From positions 16,367-80,366 of the forward strand of contig NZ_JONP01000023.1 in the NCBI RefSeq assembly GCF_000711725.1: DNA of 64,000 nt, written 5' to 3'. A model generated the notes under the pieces. It was not told the origin of the DNA. It did not search any database and saw only the letters and a list, made by a program, of their open reading frames with translations. Below, piece after piece: positions 8,648 through 16,530 of the stretch. The DNA comes from Roseomonas aerilata DSM 19363 (GTDB lineage: Bacteria; Pseudomonadota; Alphaproteobacteria; Acetobacterales; Acetobacteraceae). Each line of letters opens with the position of its first letter. The stretch's first letter is position 1. The translations under genes were made by a program, and so were the position numbers.

Positions 8648-9846
8648 CGTGTGGCCACCTGCGCGGCACCGGCCCCAATCAGCTGGTCGACCTCCGCGTC
8701 TTGGTACCCGGCCTGCCGTAGCACTTCTCGTGTGTGTTCCCCCAATCGCGGGGCGTGCAGCTCCTCCTCTCGCATACCGCCGCCAAATTGGTTCGGCACA
8801 GCGGTTCGGCGCAGGCGCCCCTCACTCGGGTGATCCTCCTCCCGGAAGAAGCCCCGGTCGGCAAGGTGGGGATCCTCCATCAGGTCCTCCAGCGTGTTGT
8901 AGCGGGCGCAGGGAATGTCGCGCGACCCGAGAAGATCGAGCCACTCCGCTGTCGTCCGCTCACGCAGCGCTTCCATACGCAGGCGGAAGTAGGCCGCGGC
9001 GTTCGCGGTGCGTGCGGTCGCGGAGCAGAAGCGGGGGTCGTCCCGCAGTTCGGGCCTGCCGATCGCCTCGAAGAAGCCGAAGGCCTGGGCGTTGGTGTTG
9101 GGACCGACGGTGACGTAGCCATCCTTCGTCGCCATCGGACGGTATTCAGGACTAAGAATGCGGTTGTCGCCGGTCGGGCCAACTGGCGGGTCGAAGGTCG
9201 CCGCACTCATGTGCTCGCTCATCACAAAGGATGCCATGTTCTCAAACATGGGCACTTCCACCGCCTCCCCGACGCCCGTGCGCTCGCGCCGATACAGCGC
9301 GAAGCCGATGCACTGGGCGGCAATGATGCCCGTGATGTGGTCCGTCATCACCATCGGGACGAAGCGCGGCTCCCCTGTGGCCCGCTCGAAGGTGGCAGCC
9401 ACACCTGACAGGCTTTGGATGATGGGATCGTAGGCAGGGCGCTCGGCGTAGCGGCCGCCAGAGCCGAAAGCGAGGATGCTGCAATGGATCAGACGTGGGT
9501 TCACGCCGGACAGCGCCTGATGGTCCAACCCCAGCCGGGCGAGTGCCGAAGGTCGGATATTGGAGACAAAGACATCAGCTTCCTCGACTAGGCGCCGCAT
9601 CGCGGCCATCCCCTCGGACCGCTTGAGGTCGAGGCAAACTGAGCGCTTGTTGCGGTTGAACTGGATGAACTTGCCGGACATCCCGGGATTCCGGCTGCCC
9701 TGGGCTAAGTTTCGAAGAAGATCTCCCCCAGGCGGCTCCACCTTCACGACCTCTGCTCCCTGGTCGGCCAGGGTGCGCGTGCAGATCGGGCCAACCACAA
9801 CGGAGGTTAGGTCCACCACCCGGACACCCGCGAGCGGGCCGCTCAT
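8644..9846 (-). CDS. CaiB/BaiF family III CoA-transferase (itaconate CoA-transferase candidate)
   Basis: A 400-residue class III CoA-transferase. It opens with LAGVRVVDLTSVVVGPICT and has LADQGAEVVKVEPPGGD and NRNKRSVCLDLKRSEG; PAYDPIIQSLSG should hold the catalytic Asp. ATGA overlaps on both sides tie its translation to the hydratase and the lyase. In the inferred scheme it loads CoA onto itaconate or mesaconate. It differs clearly from the CoA-transferase at 1.2-2.4 kb, so the two loci are not a recent duplication. Confidence 0.88.
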   Translation of the reverse strand: MSGPLAGVRVVDLTSVVVGPICTRTLADQGAEVVKVEPPGGDLLRNLAQGSRNPGMSGKFIQFNRNKRSVCLDLKRSEGMAAMRRLVEEADVFVSNIRPSALARLGLDHQALSGVNPRLIHCSILAFGSGGRYAERPAYDPIIQSLSGVAATFERATGEPRFVPMVMTDHITGIIAAQCIGFALYRRERTGVGEAVEVPMFENMASFVMSEHMSAATFDPPVGPTGDNRILSPEYRPMATKDGYVTVGPNTNAQAFGFFEAIGRPELRDDPRFCSATARTANAAAYFRLRMEALRERTTAEWLDLLGSRDIPCARYNTLEDLMEDPHLADRGFFREEDHPSEGRLRRTAVPNQFGGGMREEELHAPRLGEHTREVLRQAGYQDAEVDQLIGAGAAQVATR

Positions 9847-10718
9847 GCGGCGAACTCCAACGTCATCTCCGCTGCCAGGAAGCCATCCTTGTCAGCGGCC
9901 CAAACGTGCATGCCGCCCCCTTCCGTTGCGGCGCCACGAAGGGTCATGTGGTCACCCACGAACATCGGTCGCGCGAGCCGGGCGCTGAAGCATTTCAGAG
10001 GATCTGGCGCTCGCCTTAGAGCGGCATCCACCATCAGGTGCATCGTCAGGCCCCCGTTCTGCACCACTCCCGGGTAGCCCTCGACGCCACGGGCATAGTC
10101 GGCGTCGTAATGGATCCGGTGCGCGTTCCAGGTGATGGCGCCGTAGCGAAACACCTGCACGGGGTCGATGGGCACGATGTCTGTCCAGACCGCGTCGGTG
10201 GGCGCTCGCACGGGCGGATTGGTCGCGCTGGAGGCGCCAGGCCGCACGGCCTCACGGTACAGCGCGTCGAACTCTTCCACAGCGATCACCTCACCACGCG
10301 CTTCCACCGTCCGGCGCATTGTCAGCAACACCATCTCGCCAGTCCGCCCCGTTTTGGGAGTGATGGCGGCCACCTCAGTCCGCCGCGACACCATGTCGCC
10401 CACGCGCAGCGTGCCAGGAGTGCGAACCCGCCGCCCGGCACCCATGCGACGCGGTAGCGGGATGGGCGGCAGAAACTCCCCGGCCCGCGCATGCCCATCT
10501 GGACCGATGGCCGACTGGCGTGGAATGTCAGCGAAGAACAGCCCAAACCAGTGCGGTGGCAGCGCATCGCCGGGCGCGACCTTATTGGGATCGCTGTCGA
10601 AGGTCGCGGCGATCCGGCGTACCGCCGACAAGGTGATCTCTTCCTCATCCACGCGGCTCCGGCCGATCCAGGTGGACAGTTCCGGCATGCTGACCGCGAT
10701 TGCTTCGGCAGCGCTCAT
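9843..10718 (-). CDS. Double-hotdog hydratase (itaconyl-/mesaconyl-CoA hydratase-like)
   Basis: A 291-residue protein with an N-terminal FAS1-like dehydratase half and a C-terminal MaoC-like hotdog half. ALPPHWFGLFFADIP and LRVGDMVSRRTEV belong to the first half; the second carries RYGAITWNAHRIHYDADYA, with the catalytic-type Asn-x-His-x-Ile-His pattern of MaoC hydratases. This architecture is that of mesaconyl-C4-CoA hydratase and itaconyl-CoA hydratase. It lies between receptor and CoA-transferase in a four-gene coupled operon, which supports an unsaturated C5-CoA as substrate. The exact isomer cannot be read from sequence. Confidence 0.82.
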   Translation of the reverse strand: MSAAEAIAVSMPELSTWIGRSRVDEEEITLSAVRRIAATFDSDPNKVAPGDALPPHWFGLFFADIPRQSAIGPDGHARAGEFLPPIPLPRRMGAGRRVRTPGTLRVGDMVSRRTEVAAITPKTGRTGEMVLLTMRRTVEARGEVIAVEEFDALYREAVRPGASSATNPPVRAPTDAVWTDIVPIDPVQVFRYGAITWNAHRIHYDADYARGVEGYPGVVQNGGLTMHLMVDAALRRAPDPLKCFSARLARPMFVGDHMTLRGAATEGGGMHVWAADKDGFLAAEMTLEFAA

Positions 10719-11701
10719 TGAACGGCGATCTCCAACCGGCGAATAAGCGCCGCCCAGCGCTCACCACGCTGGCGCAGGAAGGCCGAAGCCTCCGCCGGCG
10801 TGTTCGGCGCCGCCGGATCGGCGCCCACGCGAAGAAAGCCGGCACGAACGGTGTCGCTGACGAGGGCGTCATTCAGTGCTGTGCTCAGGCGCACCACGAT
10901 ATTGGCTGGAGTGCGGGCGGGCAAGCCAAGTGCAAAGGCATTCACGGCCTCGAAGCCCGGCAAGGTCTCGGCCACTGTCGGCACGTCCGGCCACTGCGGG
11001 TTACGTGCGGCACCAGTCACAGCTAAAGCTCGGATATTGGGGTCAGCTTTGACTGGCTCCGCCTCCGGCAGGCCCAGGCAGCGCGCCTTCACGCGACCGG
11101 CCAAGAGGTCAGTCATTCCTTGGGTACTCTGACGATAAGGCACGTGGATCATCCGTAGTCCGCCTGCCTGCTCCAACAGCATCTCCATGGAAAGATGTGT
11201 TGTCGCACCGATGCCTGAGGACGCATAGGGCACGCTGTCTGGATGTACCCGCACGTAATCGATGAATTCAGCCAGCGTCCGCACCGGCAGCGACGCGTGA
11301 GTTAGTATGACATTCTGTGCAGTGCAGAATAGCCCGAGAGGCATGAGGTCGTGCTGCCAGTCGTAGCCGGGGTTGCGGTACAGCGCCGCGTTGACGCCAC
11401 CCAGCGTTCCCGTTGATCCACTGAGAATTGTATAACCATCGGCGGGTGCACGTGAGACCAGTTCTGCCGCGATGTCGCCCGCCGCTCCCAGACGGTTATC
11501 CGGCAGGACCACTTGGCCTAGGTGCTGCGCCATACCATCGCCGATCAGGCGGGATACGATATCTGTCTGCCCCCCGCCTCCGTAGGGAATGACAAGCCGG
11601 ATTGGTCGGTCGGGGTAAGCCGCTTGGGCAACGCCGGACGCGGTCATAGCTGTCGCAACAACAAGGGCTGTCCGACGCCCAACAAGGGCTGCCGAGGTCA
11701 T
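10715..11701 (-). CDS. Bug-family (TTT) periplasmic solute receptor
   Basis: A 328-residue Bug receptor leading the CoA-transferase/hydratase/lyase operon. An N-terminal signal ends near SGVAQA, and the mature part begins YPDRPIRLVIPYGGGGQTD, followed by VVLPDNRLGAAGD and PYASSGIGATTHLSME. The usual VVENRxGAGG loop is altered (DNRLGAAGD). Its 3' end overlaps the hydratase start by four bases. The operon context suggests an itaconate-like C5 dicarboxylate ligand. The uptake membrane subunits are not in the window. Confidence 0.9.
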   Translation of the reverse strand: MTSAALVGRRTALVVATAMTASGVAQAAYPDRPIRLVIPYGGGGQTDIVSRLIGDGMAQHLGQVVLPDNRLGAAGDIAAELVSRAPADGYTILSGSTGTLGGVNAALYRNPGYDWQHDLMPLGLFCTAQNVILTHASLPVRTLAEFIDYVRVHPDSVPYASSGIGATTHLSMEMLLEQAGGLRMIHVPYRQSTQGMTDLLAGRVKARCLGLPEAEPVKADPNIRALAVTGAARNPQWPDVPTVAETLPGFEAVNAFALGLPARTPANIVVRLSTALNDALVSDTVRAGFLRVGADPAAPNTPAEASAFLRQRGERWAALIRRLEIAVQ

Positions 11702-11776
11702 AGGCCGGGTTCCTCTCTGCCTGCGCTCATGGACGCGCTTGCGACCACTCTAACCCTTCGGATAGCCTCGCGGCGC

Positions 11777-11790
11777 TTCACAGATGTGAA
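11777..11790. promoter_or_regulatory. Palindromic operator candidate upstream of IclR gene
   Basis: TTCACAGATGTGAA is a perfect inverted repeat (6-base arms, 2-base centre). It sits 12 bases before the GTG start of the IclR gene and within the ~100-base divergent spacer shared with the receptor operon. Repressor binding here would cover the ribosome site and the divergent promoter region. It is unlike the palindrome at the other IclR locus, so the two regulators probably read different sites. Confidence 0.45.
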
Positions 11791-11802
11791 CTTGGAGGGC
11801 AG

Positions 11803-12645
11803 GTGGCGGCGGACGGAATTACGGCAGTGAAGTCAGCCCGCCGCACTATTGAGACGCTGGAGCTCTTCGCCGAAACGCATCGCTCAGCGAGCGTAAGCGA
11901 GGTAGCGGCATATCTTGACGCACCGATGTCCAGCACCTCAGTTCTGCTCGCTGGATTGGCACGGCTTGGCTACCTCGAACAGGACCCGGTGGACCGCCGG
12001 TATCGCCCGACGCTCAGGGTCATGTTGCTTGGCGCTTGGCTACAGGATCGCCTATTCGGAGAAAGCAGCCTACTCCGCCTTGCAGAAGGCTTGCGTACAA
12101 CGACTGGTATGACTGTGCTGATTGGTGTGCAGCGAGGAGCTTCGGTCCAATACATTCTCACGCTACGCCGCTCCGTATCCGAAGGTGGTGGTCACATGAG
12201 GGCTGGAATGCTGCGCCCGATGACCAGGGCGGCTGTGGGCAAGGCCCTGCTGTTCGGCATGACAGACCAGGAAGTGGGTCGCATCCTGCGGCGCGCGAAC
12301 GCCGAGGAGAAGGACGCTTCCAACCGGATACCGACATCGCGCTTCCTTACCAATTTGCGTGCCGAGCGCGCCGCCGGTTGGGCAGAGAGCAGTGGCGCCG
12401 TACGCCCTGGCCTGTCGGTCATCGCCGTACCGCTGCCCTTGTTGGCAGGGCAGCCGCCGCTCGCAATCGGTTTGGGTGGAGAACAGCCAGATATCGAAGC
12501 CGGGAAGAACATTCTGGTGAATGCTTTAAAGAAGGCTTGCAAGACATTGGCGCAGGAGAGCGCAACGGCAGCGCATGCACCAACCGGAGGAGTGGGCGAA
12601 CAGCGCGCTCAACGACATAGACAACCTAATAAGACCGGCTGTTGA
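11803..12645 (+). CDS. IclR-family transcriptional regulator
   Basis: A 280-residue IclR protein with a GTG start behind TTGGAGGGC. Residues ~8-70 form the winged helix (SARRTIETLELFAETHRSAS, then MSSTSVLLAGLARLGYLEQD). The effector domain follows with LRPMTRAAVGKALLFGM, the family's conserved segment. A basic polar tail of ~30 residues at the C-terminus looks non-conserved. It diverges from the putative itaconate operon, which it most likely controls. It is only distantly similar to the IclR protein at 4.5 kb, so each C5-acid locus has its own regulator. Confidence 0.88.
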   Translation: MAADGITAVKSARRTIETLELFAETHRSASVSEVAAYLDAPMSSTSVLLAGLARLGYLEQDPVDRRYRPTLRVMLLGAWLQDRLFGESSLLRLAEGLRTTTGMTVLIGVQRGASVQYILTLRRSVSEGGGHMRAGMLRPMTRAAVGKALLFGMTDQEVGRILRRANAEEKDASNRIPTSRFLTNLRAERAAGWAESSGAVRPGLSVIAVPLPLLAGQPPLAIGLGGEQPDIEAGKNILVNALKKACKTLAQESATAAHAPTGGVGEQRAQRHRQPNKTGC

Positions 12646-13028
12646 GCGTTCTAGGGTCAGGACTCTCGACTGCATGACTGAGGGTGTGGCAGGGGCATGA
12701 TGCCAGATCCGGAAGGCATTGGTGCGCGCGCCGGTATTCGCCGGCCGTTCTCAGGTGCCGGTCAACCACCTCATCGTCGCGCGCCTGATCGACCGCTCCG
12801 ACTTGCTCGACGGGCTCAGCCAAGCCGAGAGTGGGGGCGAGTGGGCGGAGCGTACCTTCGGCCGAGCCGATGAGGTGCGTCGGCCCGAGCCGGGGAGCCG
12901 GAGGTCAGCCTTGCCAAAGTCCAGGGACTTTCGATGAGAACCGGCTTTGGAGGGGCACCAGTGCTGCCCCGGTTCGCTCTCCTGCGTGGTAGTTTCAGGC
13001 CTCTCCCGCCTCCCTCCGCGTCAAGCTC
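12646..13028. other. Non-coding or degraded DNA before dinB fragment
   Basis: No intact gene is seen. A reading frame on either strand gives short arginine-rich peptides without a domain I can name. This marks the left edge of the insertion-sequence graveyard that runs to 18.2 kb. Confidence 0.45.
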
Positions 13029-13202
13029 GTGACCCCCGCCCGCAAGATCATCCACGTCGACATGGACGCCTGCTACGCGTCGGTCGAGCAGCGGGACGAC
13101 CCGTCGCTCGCGGGCAAGCCGCTGGCAGTCGGTGGCTCGCGAGAGCGCGGGGTCGTAGCCGCCGCCAGCTACGAAGCACGCACCTTCGGGGGGTTTTGTT
13201 AG
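13029..13202 (+). pseudogene. dinB: DNA polymerase IV (dinB) 5' fragment cut by IS6-type element
   Basis: The first ~55 codons of a Y-family polymerase are intact: [18 protein letters not shown] is the catalytic metal-binding N-terminus, then [23 protein letters not shown] and FG. The frame then runs into the terminal repeat of the IS6-type element and stops at TAG. A full DinB has ~350-400 residues, so the palm and finger domains are lost. The remainder is not on the far side of the element; an EAL fragment is there instead. The element therefore now joins two unrelated genes through a deletion or recombination. Confidence 0.85.
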
Positions 13203-13247
13203 CGCTCGCGCCAGAACTGCCGTCACTCGTTGGCTGACGCTGTCATT

Positions 13248-13718
13248 CTATCCTGCCACGAGAATGGCAAGGGCGCTTTGCGTACGACGCAGATGAAGCA
13301 CGCGACGGCGACTGGCGGAAACATGCTGGTTGTGACGGACTTGAGGGCGGAGGTGATTGCGGAGTTCGTCGTAGCTGCGACAGAAGCGCTCGGCTGAGGT
13401 GAAGCTCTTGAACCCGCTCATACATCGGATGCGGCCTTTGATGCCCCGGTGGTCCTGCTCAAGCCCGTTGTTCCTGTAAGCACTAGTGCGGTGAGTGACC
13501 CGCTTGCCAAGCATCGAGCGGATCGCCCGTGGGTACGAGCCATGCCCGTCTGTGGTGACCTTCTCGGGGACGATGCCTGTCGCCGAGTTGGCCGAGCGGA
13601 AGAACGCCTGCGCGGCCGCCATGTCGCGGTGCTCGCTGAGCATGGTGTCGACCAGGTCACCGTTCCTATCCATCGCCCGATACAAGTAGCACCAGCGTCC
13701 ACGGACCTTCAGGTATGT
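13248..13718 (-). pseudogene. IS6-type transposase, C-terminal part
   Basis: This is the distal half of a DDE transposase. Reading from TYLKVRGRWCYLYRAMD it has TTDGHGSYPRAI (second Asp) and GLEQDHRGIKGRIR (Glu). It aligns with the intact copy at 32.3 kb. The upstream half lies at 15179-15536, on the other side of the IS110-type element. An open frame can be read a few codons into the inserted element, but it lacks the first catalytic Asp, so no active enzyme is expected. Confidence 0.85.
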
Positions 13719-14035
13719 TTTCTCTATCCCGGCCTCGCGGGTCAAGGCGCTTCTATTTCATTTTAACAACTCCTCTCATCTTCGATGCCGCCCTGATATC
13801 TGCTGTGCGCGGTCCGTCCTCATTGCCCTACTGTTGCTGCGGCGTGGTCCCAGAGGTGACAGTCTTCTCTACGTGCTCAGCGCGATCGGCCGGCACAGGA
13901 TGGGGTCGGTCAGGTGGTCCGGAGCGATTTCATCAGCGGTCTCTCACCGAGGTGGGACCAAACGTAGCTGCGCTCTCGAACCAGCCCGTCCCTCGCGGGA
14001 CCCGCCACGGTGTGGCAGGGCAGCCGGGCCACCGC
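13719..14035 (-). ncRNA. Possible guide (bridge/seek) RNA region of the IS110-family element
   Basis: This is the long non-coding end of the element, 3' of its transposase gene. IS110/IS1111 elements are known to make a structured RNA from one non-coding end that pairs with target and donor DNA. The IS1111 arrangement puts it downstream of the transposase, as here. I can see the position and length but have not folded it or defined pairing loops, so this is context inference only. Confidence 0.25.
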
Positions 14036-15061
14036 TCAGGCAGCCTCGGCCTGCTTCGTCCAGCGGAAGGGCTCGCCCGACCGCCACATCGCGTGCATCG
14101 TCACGGCCAGCCGGCGTGCCGGGGCCACTTTGGCGCGCCGTGCGCCTCGTGCCTTGGCCAGGCGCATGGCCCAGGCCTTCAGGGCTGACCAGCGGCCGCG
14201 TGTCATCATCGCGTTCGCGGCCACATAGAGCAGCCTTCGCATGCCCCGGTCGCCCATCTTGCTAATCCGTCCGCTGATGTTGAGCTCGCCGGAACTGTAC
14301 TGTCGGGGCGTGAGGCCGAAGTGAGCTCCAACCGTTCGTGACTGCTGAAAGCGTGCTGGGTCATCAACGCAGGCCTTGAATGACAGCGCGGTATGCGCCC
14401 CCACGCCCGGGATCGTCATCAGCAGGCGGCACACGGGATCATGCTGGGCCGTGGCGATGATCTGCCGGTCAAGAGCAAGGATCTGGCGCATGATTGTGGC
14501 GCGCGCCTCCAGCAGGGGGCGGATGATAAGGTGCAAGGCATCCGACCCACCGATCCGCTCCAGGACGTCCTCGGCAAAGCGGCTCCCGCGGGTTGGGAAG
14601 TGGATCCCCTCGAGGCGCAGCAGGCCACGGACCGTGTTCTCCAGGGCAACCCTCTGGCTATGCAGTGTCCCACGGGCTGTCAGCAGTATGCCCCGGCGCT
14701 GGCTTTCCTGCGACTTGATCCAGACCTCGCGATAGCTTCTCACGCGCATGAGCTCGGCTATGCCGCGGGCATCATTGCGGTCGTTCTTGTTTCGAAAGCC
14801 CGCCTGCAGGGCCGCCGCCGCATGTCGTGCATCGATACACACGGCAGAGCGCCCAAGCCTGCGCAGTTCCAGGCAGAGCCAGGACGATGTTCCTCCGGAC
14901 TCCAGACCAATGCGCTCGCAGCCCAGTTCATTCTCCCCGAGAAAGCGGCTGATCACCTCCGGGTCGGTGGCCAGCTTGGCCTCCCTGACCACCCGTCCAT
15001 CACCGTCCACTACGCAGAGCGCGGTCTGCTTCAGAGACACGTCCAGTCTACAAAAGAGCAT
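14036..15061 (-). CDS. IS110-family transposase (DEDD recombinase)
   Basis: A 341-residue transposase of normal length. The N-terminal RuvC-like DEDD domain shows RLDVSLKQTALCVVD, RIGLESGG, CIDARHAAAA and KNDRNDARGIAELM. The C-terminal Transposase_20 domain has IPGVGAHTALSF and GLTPRQYSSGELNISGRISK followed by GDRGMRRLLY. The frame is intact, so the element may be active. The start was placed at MLFCRLDV, which matches the family; a longer upstream frame would run into the host IS. It lies inside the IS6-type transposase gene in the same orientation. Confidence 0.9.
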   Translation of the reverse strand: MLFCRLDVSLKQTALCVVDGDGRVVREAKLATDPEVISRFLGENELGCERIGLESGGTSSWLCLELRRLGRSAVCIDARHAAAALQAGFRNKNDRNDARGIAELMRVRSYREVWIKSQESQRRGILLTARGTLHSQRVALENTVRGLLRLEGIHFPTRGSRFAEDVLERIGGSDALHLIIRPLLEARATIMRQILALDRQIIATAQHDPVCRLLMTIPGVGAHTALSFKACVDDPARFQQSRTVGAHFGLTPRQYSSGELNISGRISKMGDRGMRRLLYVAANAMMTRGRWSALKAWAMRLAKARGARRAKVAPARRLAVTMHAMWRSGEPFRWTKQAEAA

Positions 15062-15178
15062 GGCACCGTCCTCCAGAGCTGGGGCATGAAGCTGGCAGGC
15101 TGCTACCAGCCCTCCCAAACCAGGCATCCCGCTCCGCCCGAACAAGGGGCGGCGGCTACGCCGGGCCGGGATACCCCA

Positions 15179-15536
15179 TCTCGTCCACGTGCCAGAAGCG
15201 ACGCCCGGGGCCGTTCTTCCCGTGTCGGCGCTGCCGCAGTTCACCCACGAGAACCGGCGCGAGCTTGGCCTCCCAGTCCCGCGCCGCCTCATGGCTAAAC
15301 ACAACGTCACGGAGGAGGAACATCTCCGCGAGGTCCCGAAGGTTGAGGCGGTAGCGGAGGCGCCACAGAACCACGAGGGCAATCACGTCGCTCGGGTAGT
15401 GGGCCCGGTTCAGCACCCCCGAACTGCGCTCGTTAGACCCTCGGCCGCAGGCGCGGCACCGGAAGCGCCGGTAGCCCTGGGCCGTACAGTCCGGCCGCTC
15501 AGTCACCTCAGCCGAACCGCAGCCCACGCACTCCAT
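15179..15536 (-). pseudogene. IS6-type transposase, N-terminal part
   Basis: This is the first ~120 codons of the split transposase. It has an N-terminal zinc ribbon (MECVGCGSAEV then RRFRCRACGRG), the helix-turn-helix region (LVVLWRLRYRLNLRDLAEMF) and the segment up to the first catalytic Asp (FWHVDE). The frame then enters the IS110-type element and stops. The closest relative in the window is the intact copy at 32.3 kb, from which it differs at scattered positions. Confidence 0.85.
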
Positions 15537-15632
15537 TTCGGGCTCCTAGCCGCCCATCAACCCGTCAGGAGCCTACCCAAAACTGCCCCGCTTGCCGATC
15601 CGGGCACCCCTGGCGCGAGAGCTGACAGAACC

Positions 15633-15863
15633 CTCTCTAGCAGCCTCGAAGCCCAAGCCATCGTTCGGGCAGTCGCCGGCCTTGGCGCGACACTCCGCAT
15701 GACGACCACTGCAGAGGGTATCGAGACCGAGGAGCAACTCACCGCCCTGCGAGCGATGAGGTTTGACGAAGTCCAGGGCTACCTCTTTAGCAGGCCGGTT
15801 CCGGCAGGGCAGATCGCCGTGGCGATCAGCGCGTGCCGAAGGCGGATCGCCGCGGCCGTGTAG
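15633..15863 (+). pseudogene. EAL-domain c-di-GMP phosphodiesterase, C-terminal fragment
   Basis: This fragment begins exactly at the right end of the IS6-type element. The readable segment AIVRAVAGLGATLRM, then TTAEGIETEEQLTALRAM and DEVQGYLFSRPVPA, is the last part of an EAL domain, including the conserved TxAEGVE region. About 65-70 codons remain of a domain of ~240. No start or upstream catalytic part is present, so it is a remnant. Its partner half is not in the window. Confidence 0.85.
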
Positions 15864-15896
15864 GCCGGAACGCGTGTCCACGGCAGTGATGGAAGG

Positions 15897-16530
15897 TCAA
15901 TGGCTGCTTACGCCCAGGGCCTCGTCCGGCTGACCGGTGTCGCACGCTGGGTGCCGCTGGGGCCGTGCGTCGGGTCCGGAAAGCAGAACGGATACACGAT
16001 CAGCCAGGAGGAGCGTGCTCACCGGCTTGCGGAGGAGCGAGAGGGATCCTGAGACAGCGCCGCTGACCGCGAGCTCGGCCGCGTCCATCGCTAATCGCTA
16101 AGCCCGTCAGCAGGATCGCGGGCAGGCCGGGATGGCGCCGCTGCGCCTCGCGGATGAGGGCAAGGCCATCGATCCCGTGCATCGAGAGGTCGGTCACGAG
16201 GAGGTCGACCGCCTCGCCGGCGTCAAGAAGGGCGAGGGCGGTCGCGCTGCTCTCGGCGGTGAGGAGCGAGAACCCCGCCCCCTCCAGCCCCTCGGCCGTG
16301 ATCTCCCGCGCGAGAGCCTCGTCGTCCACCAGCAGGATGCGGCCTCGCCGATCTGTCGGCCTCCAATGGGAGGTGACGTCATCAGGGGCAGCGGTTGGGC
16401 CGTCGGCGACAGGAAACCAGAGCGAGACGGCCGTTCCGCGCCCGACCCCGCTCTCGATGTGGAAAGCACCGCCGCTCGACTGCGTTGCACGGACCAGCTT
16501 GCAAGCGCAGTGAGGCGCGGGGGCATCCGG
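15897..16530 (-). pseudogene. Hybrid histidine kinase remnant (ATPase end plus receiver domain)
   Basis: On the minus strand the frame opens in the last ATP-binding box (SSGGAFHIESGVGRGTAVSL) and continues into a receiver domain: RILLVDDEALAREI, then LLVTDLSMHGIDGLALI with the phospho-acceptor Asp, then AILLTG. Just after this, near 16090, the conserved sequence jumps frame (ELAVSGAVSG, LSLLRKPVS, LADRVSVLL), so there is a frameshift. The dimerisation and sensor parts are missing where the IS5-type transposase gene begins. A non-functional relic of a hybrid two-component kinase. Confidence 0.75.

Larger units (their letters stand above)
13719..15178 (-). mobile_element. IS110/IS1111-family insertion sequence nested in IS6-type transposase gene
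   Basis: About 1.46 kb interrupt the IS6-type transposase codons between the first catalytic Asp-Glu (HVDE) and TYLKV. Joining the bases outside the two edges restores the reading frame seen in the intact copy. There are no long terminal inverted repeats and at most a 1-2 base overlap at the ends, as expected of this family. The transposase gene takes ~1.03 kb. It leaves ~120 bases on its 5' side and ~320 bases on its 3' side. Confidence 0.75.
13192..15632 (-). mobile_element. IS6-type insertion sequence, split by an IS110-family element
   Basis: The left end begins GGTTTTGTTAGCGCTCGCGC and the right end finishes GCTGACAGAACC. The reverse complement of the right end (GGTTCTGTCAGCTCTCGCGC) matches the left over ~30 bases with few mismatches. 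Inside is one transposase gene in two pieces. The 8-base flanks (cttcgggg and ctctctag) differ, so there is no target duplication. Removing the inner element leaves ~980 bases, the same size as the intact copy at 32.3-33.2 kb. Confidence 0.82.

Noticed and set aside
12646..12830. Possible transposase fragment on the minus strand
   Set aside because: A short frame with a charged helical look (EVVDRHLRTAGEYRRAH) is present, but I could not match it to a family with any confidence.
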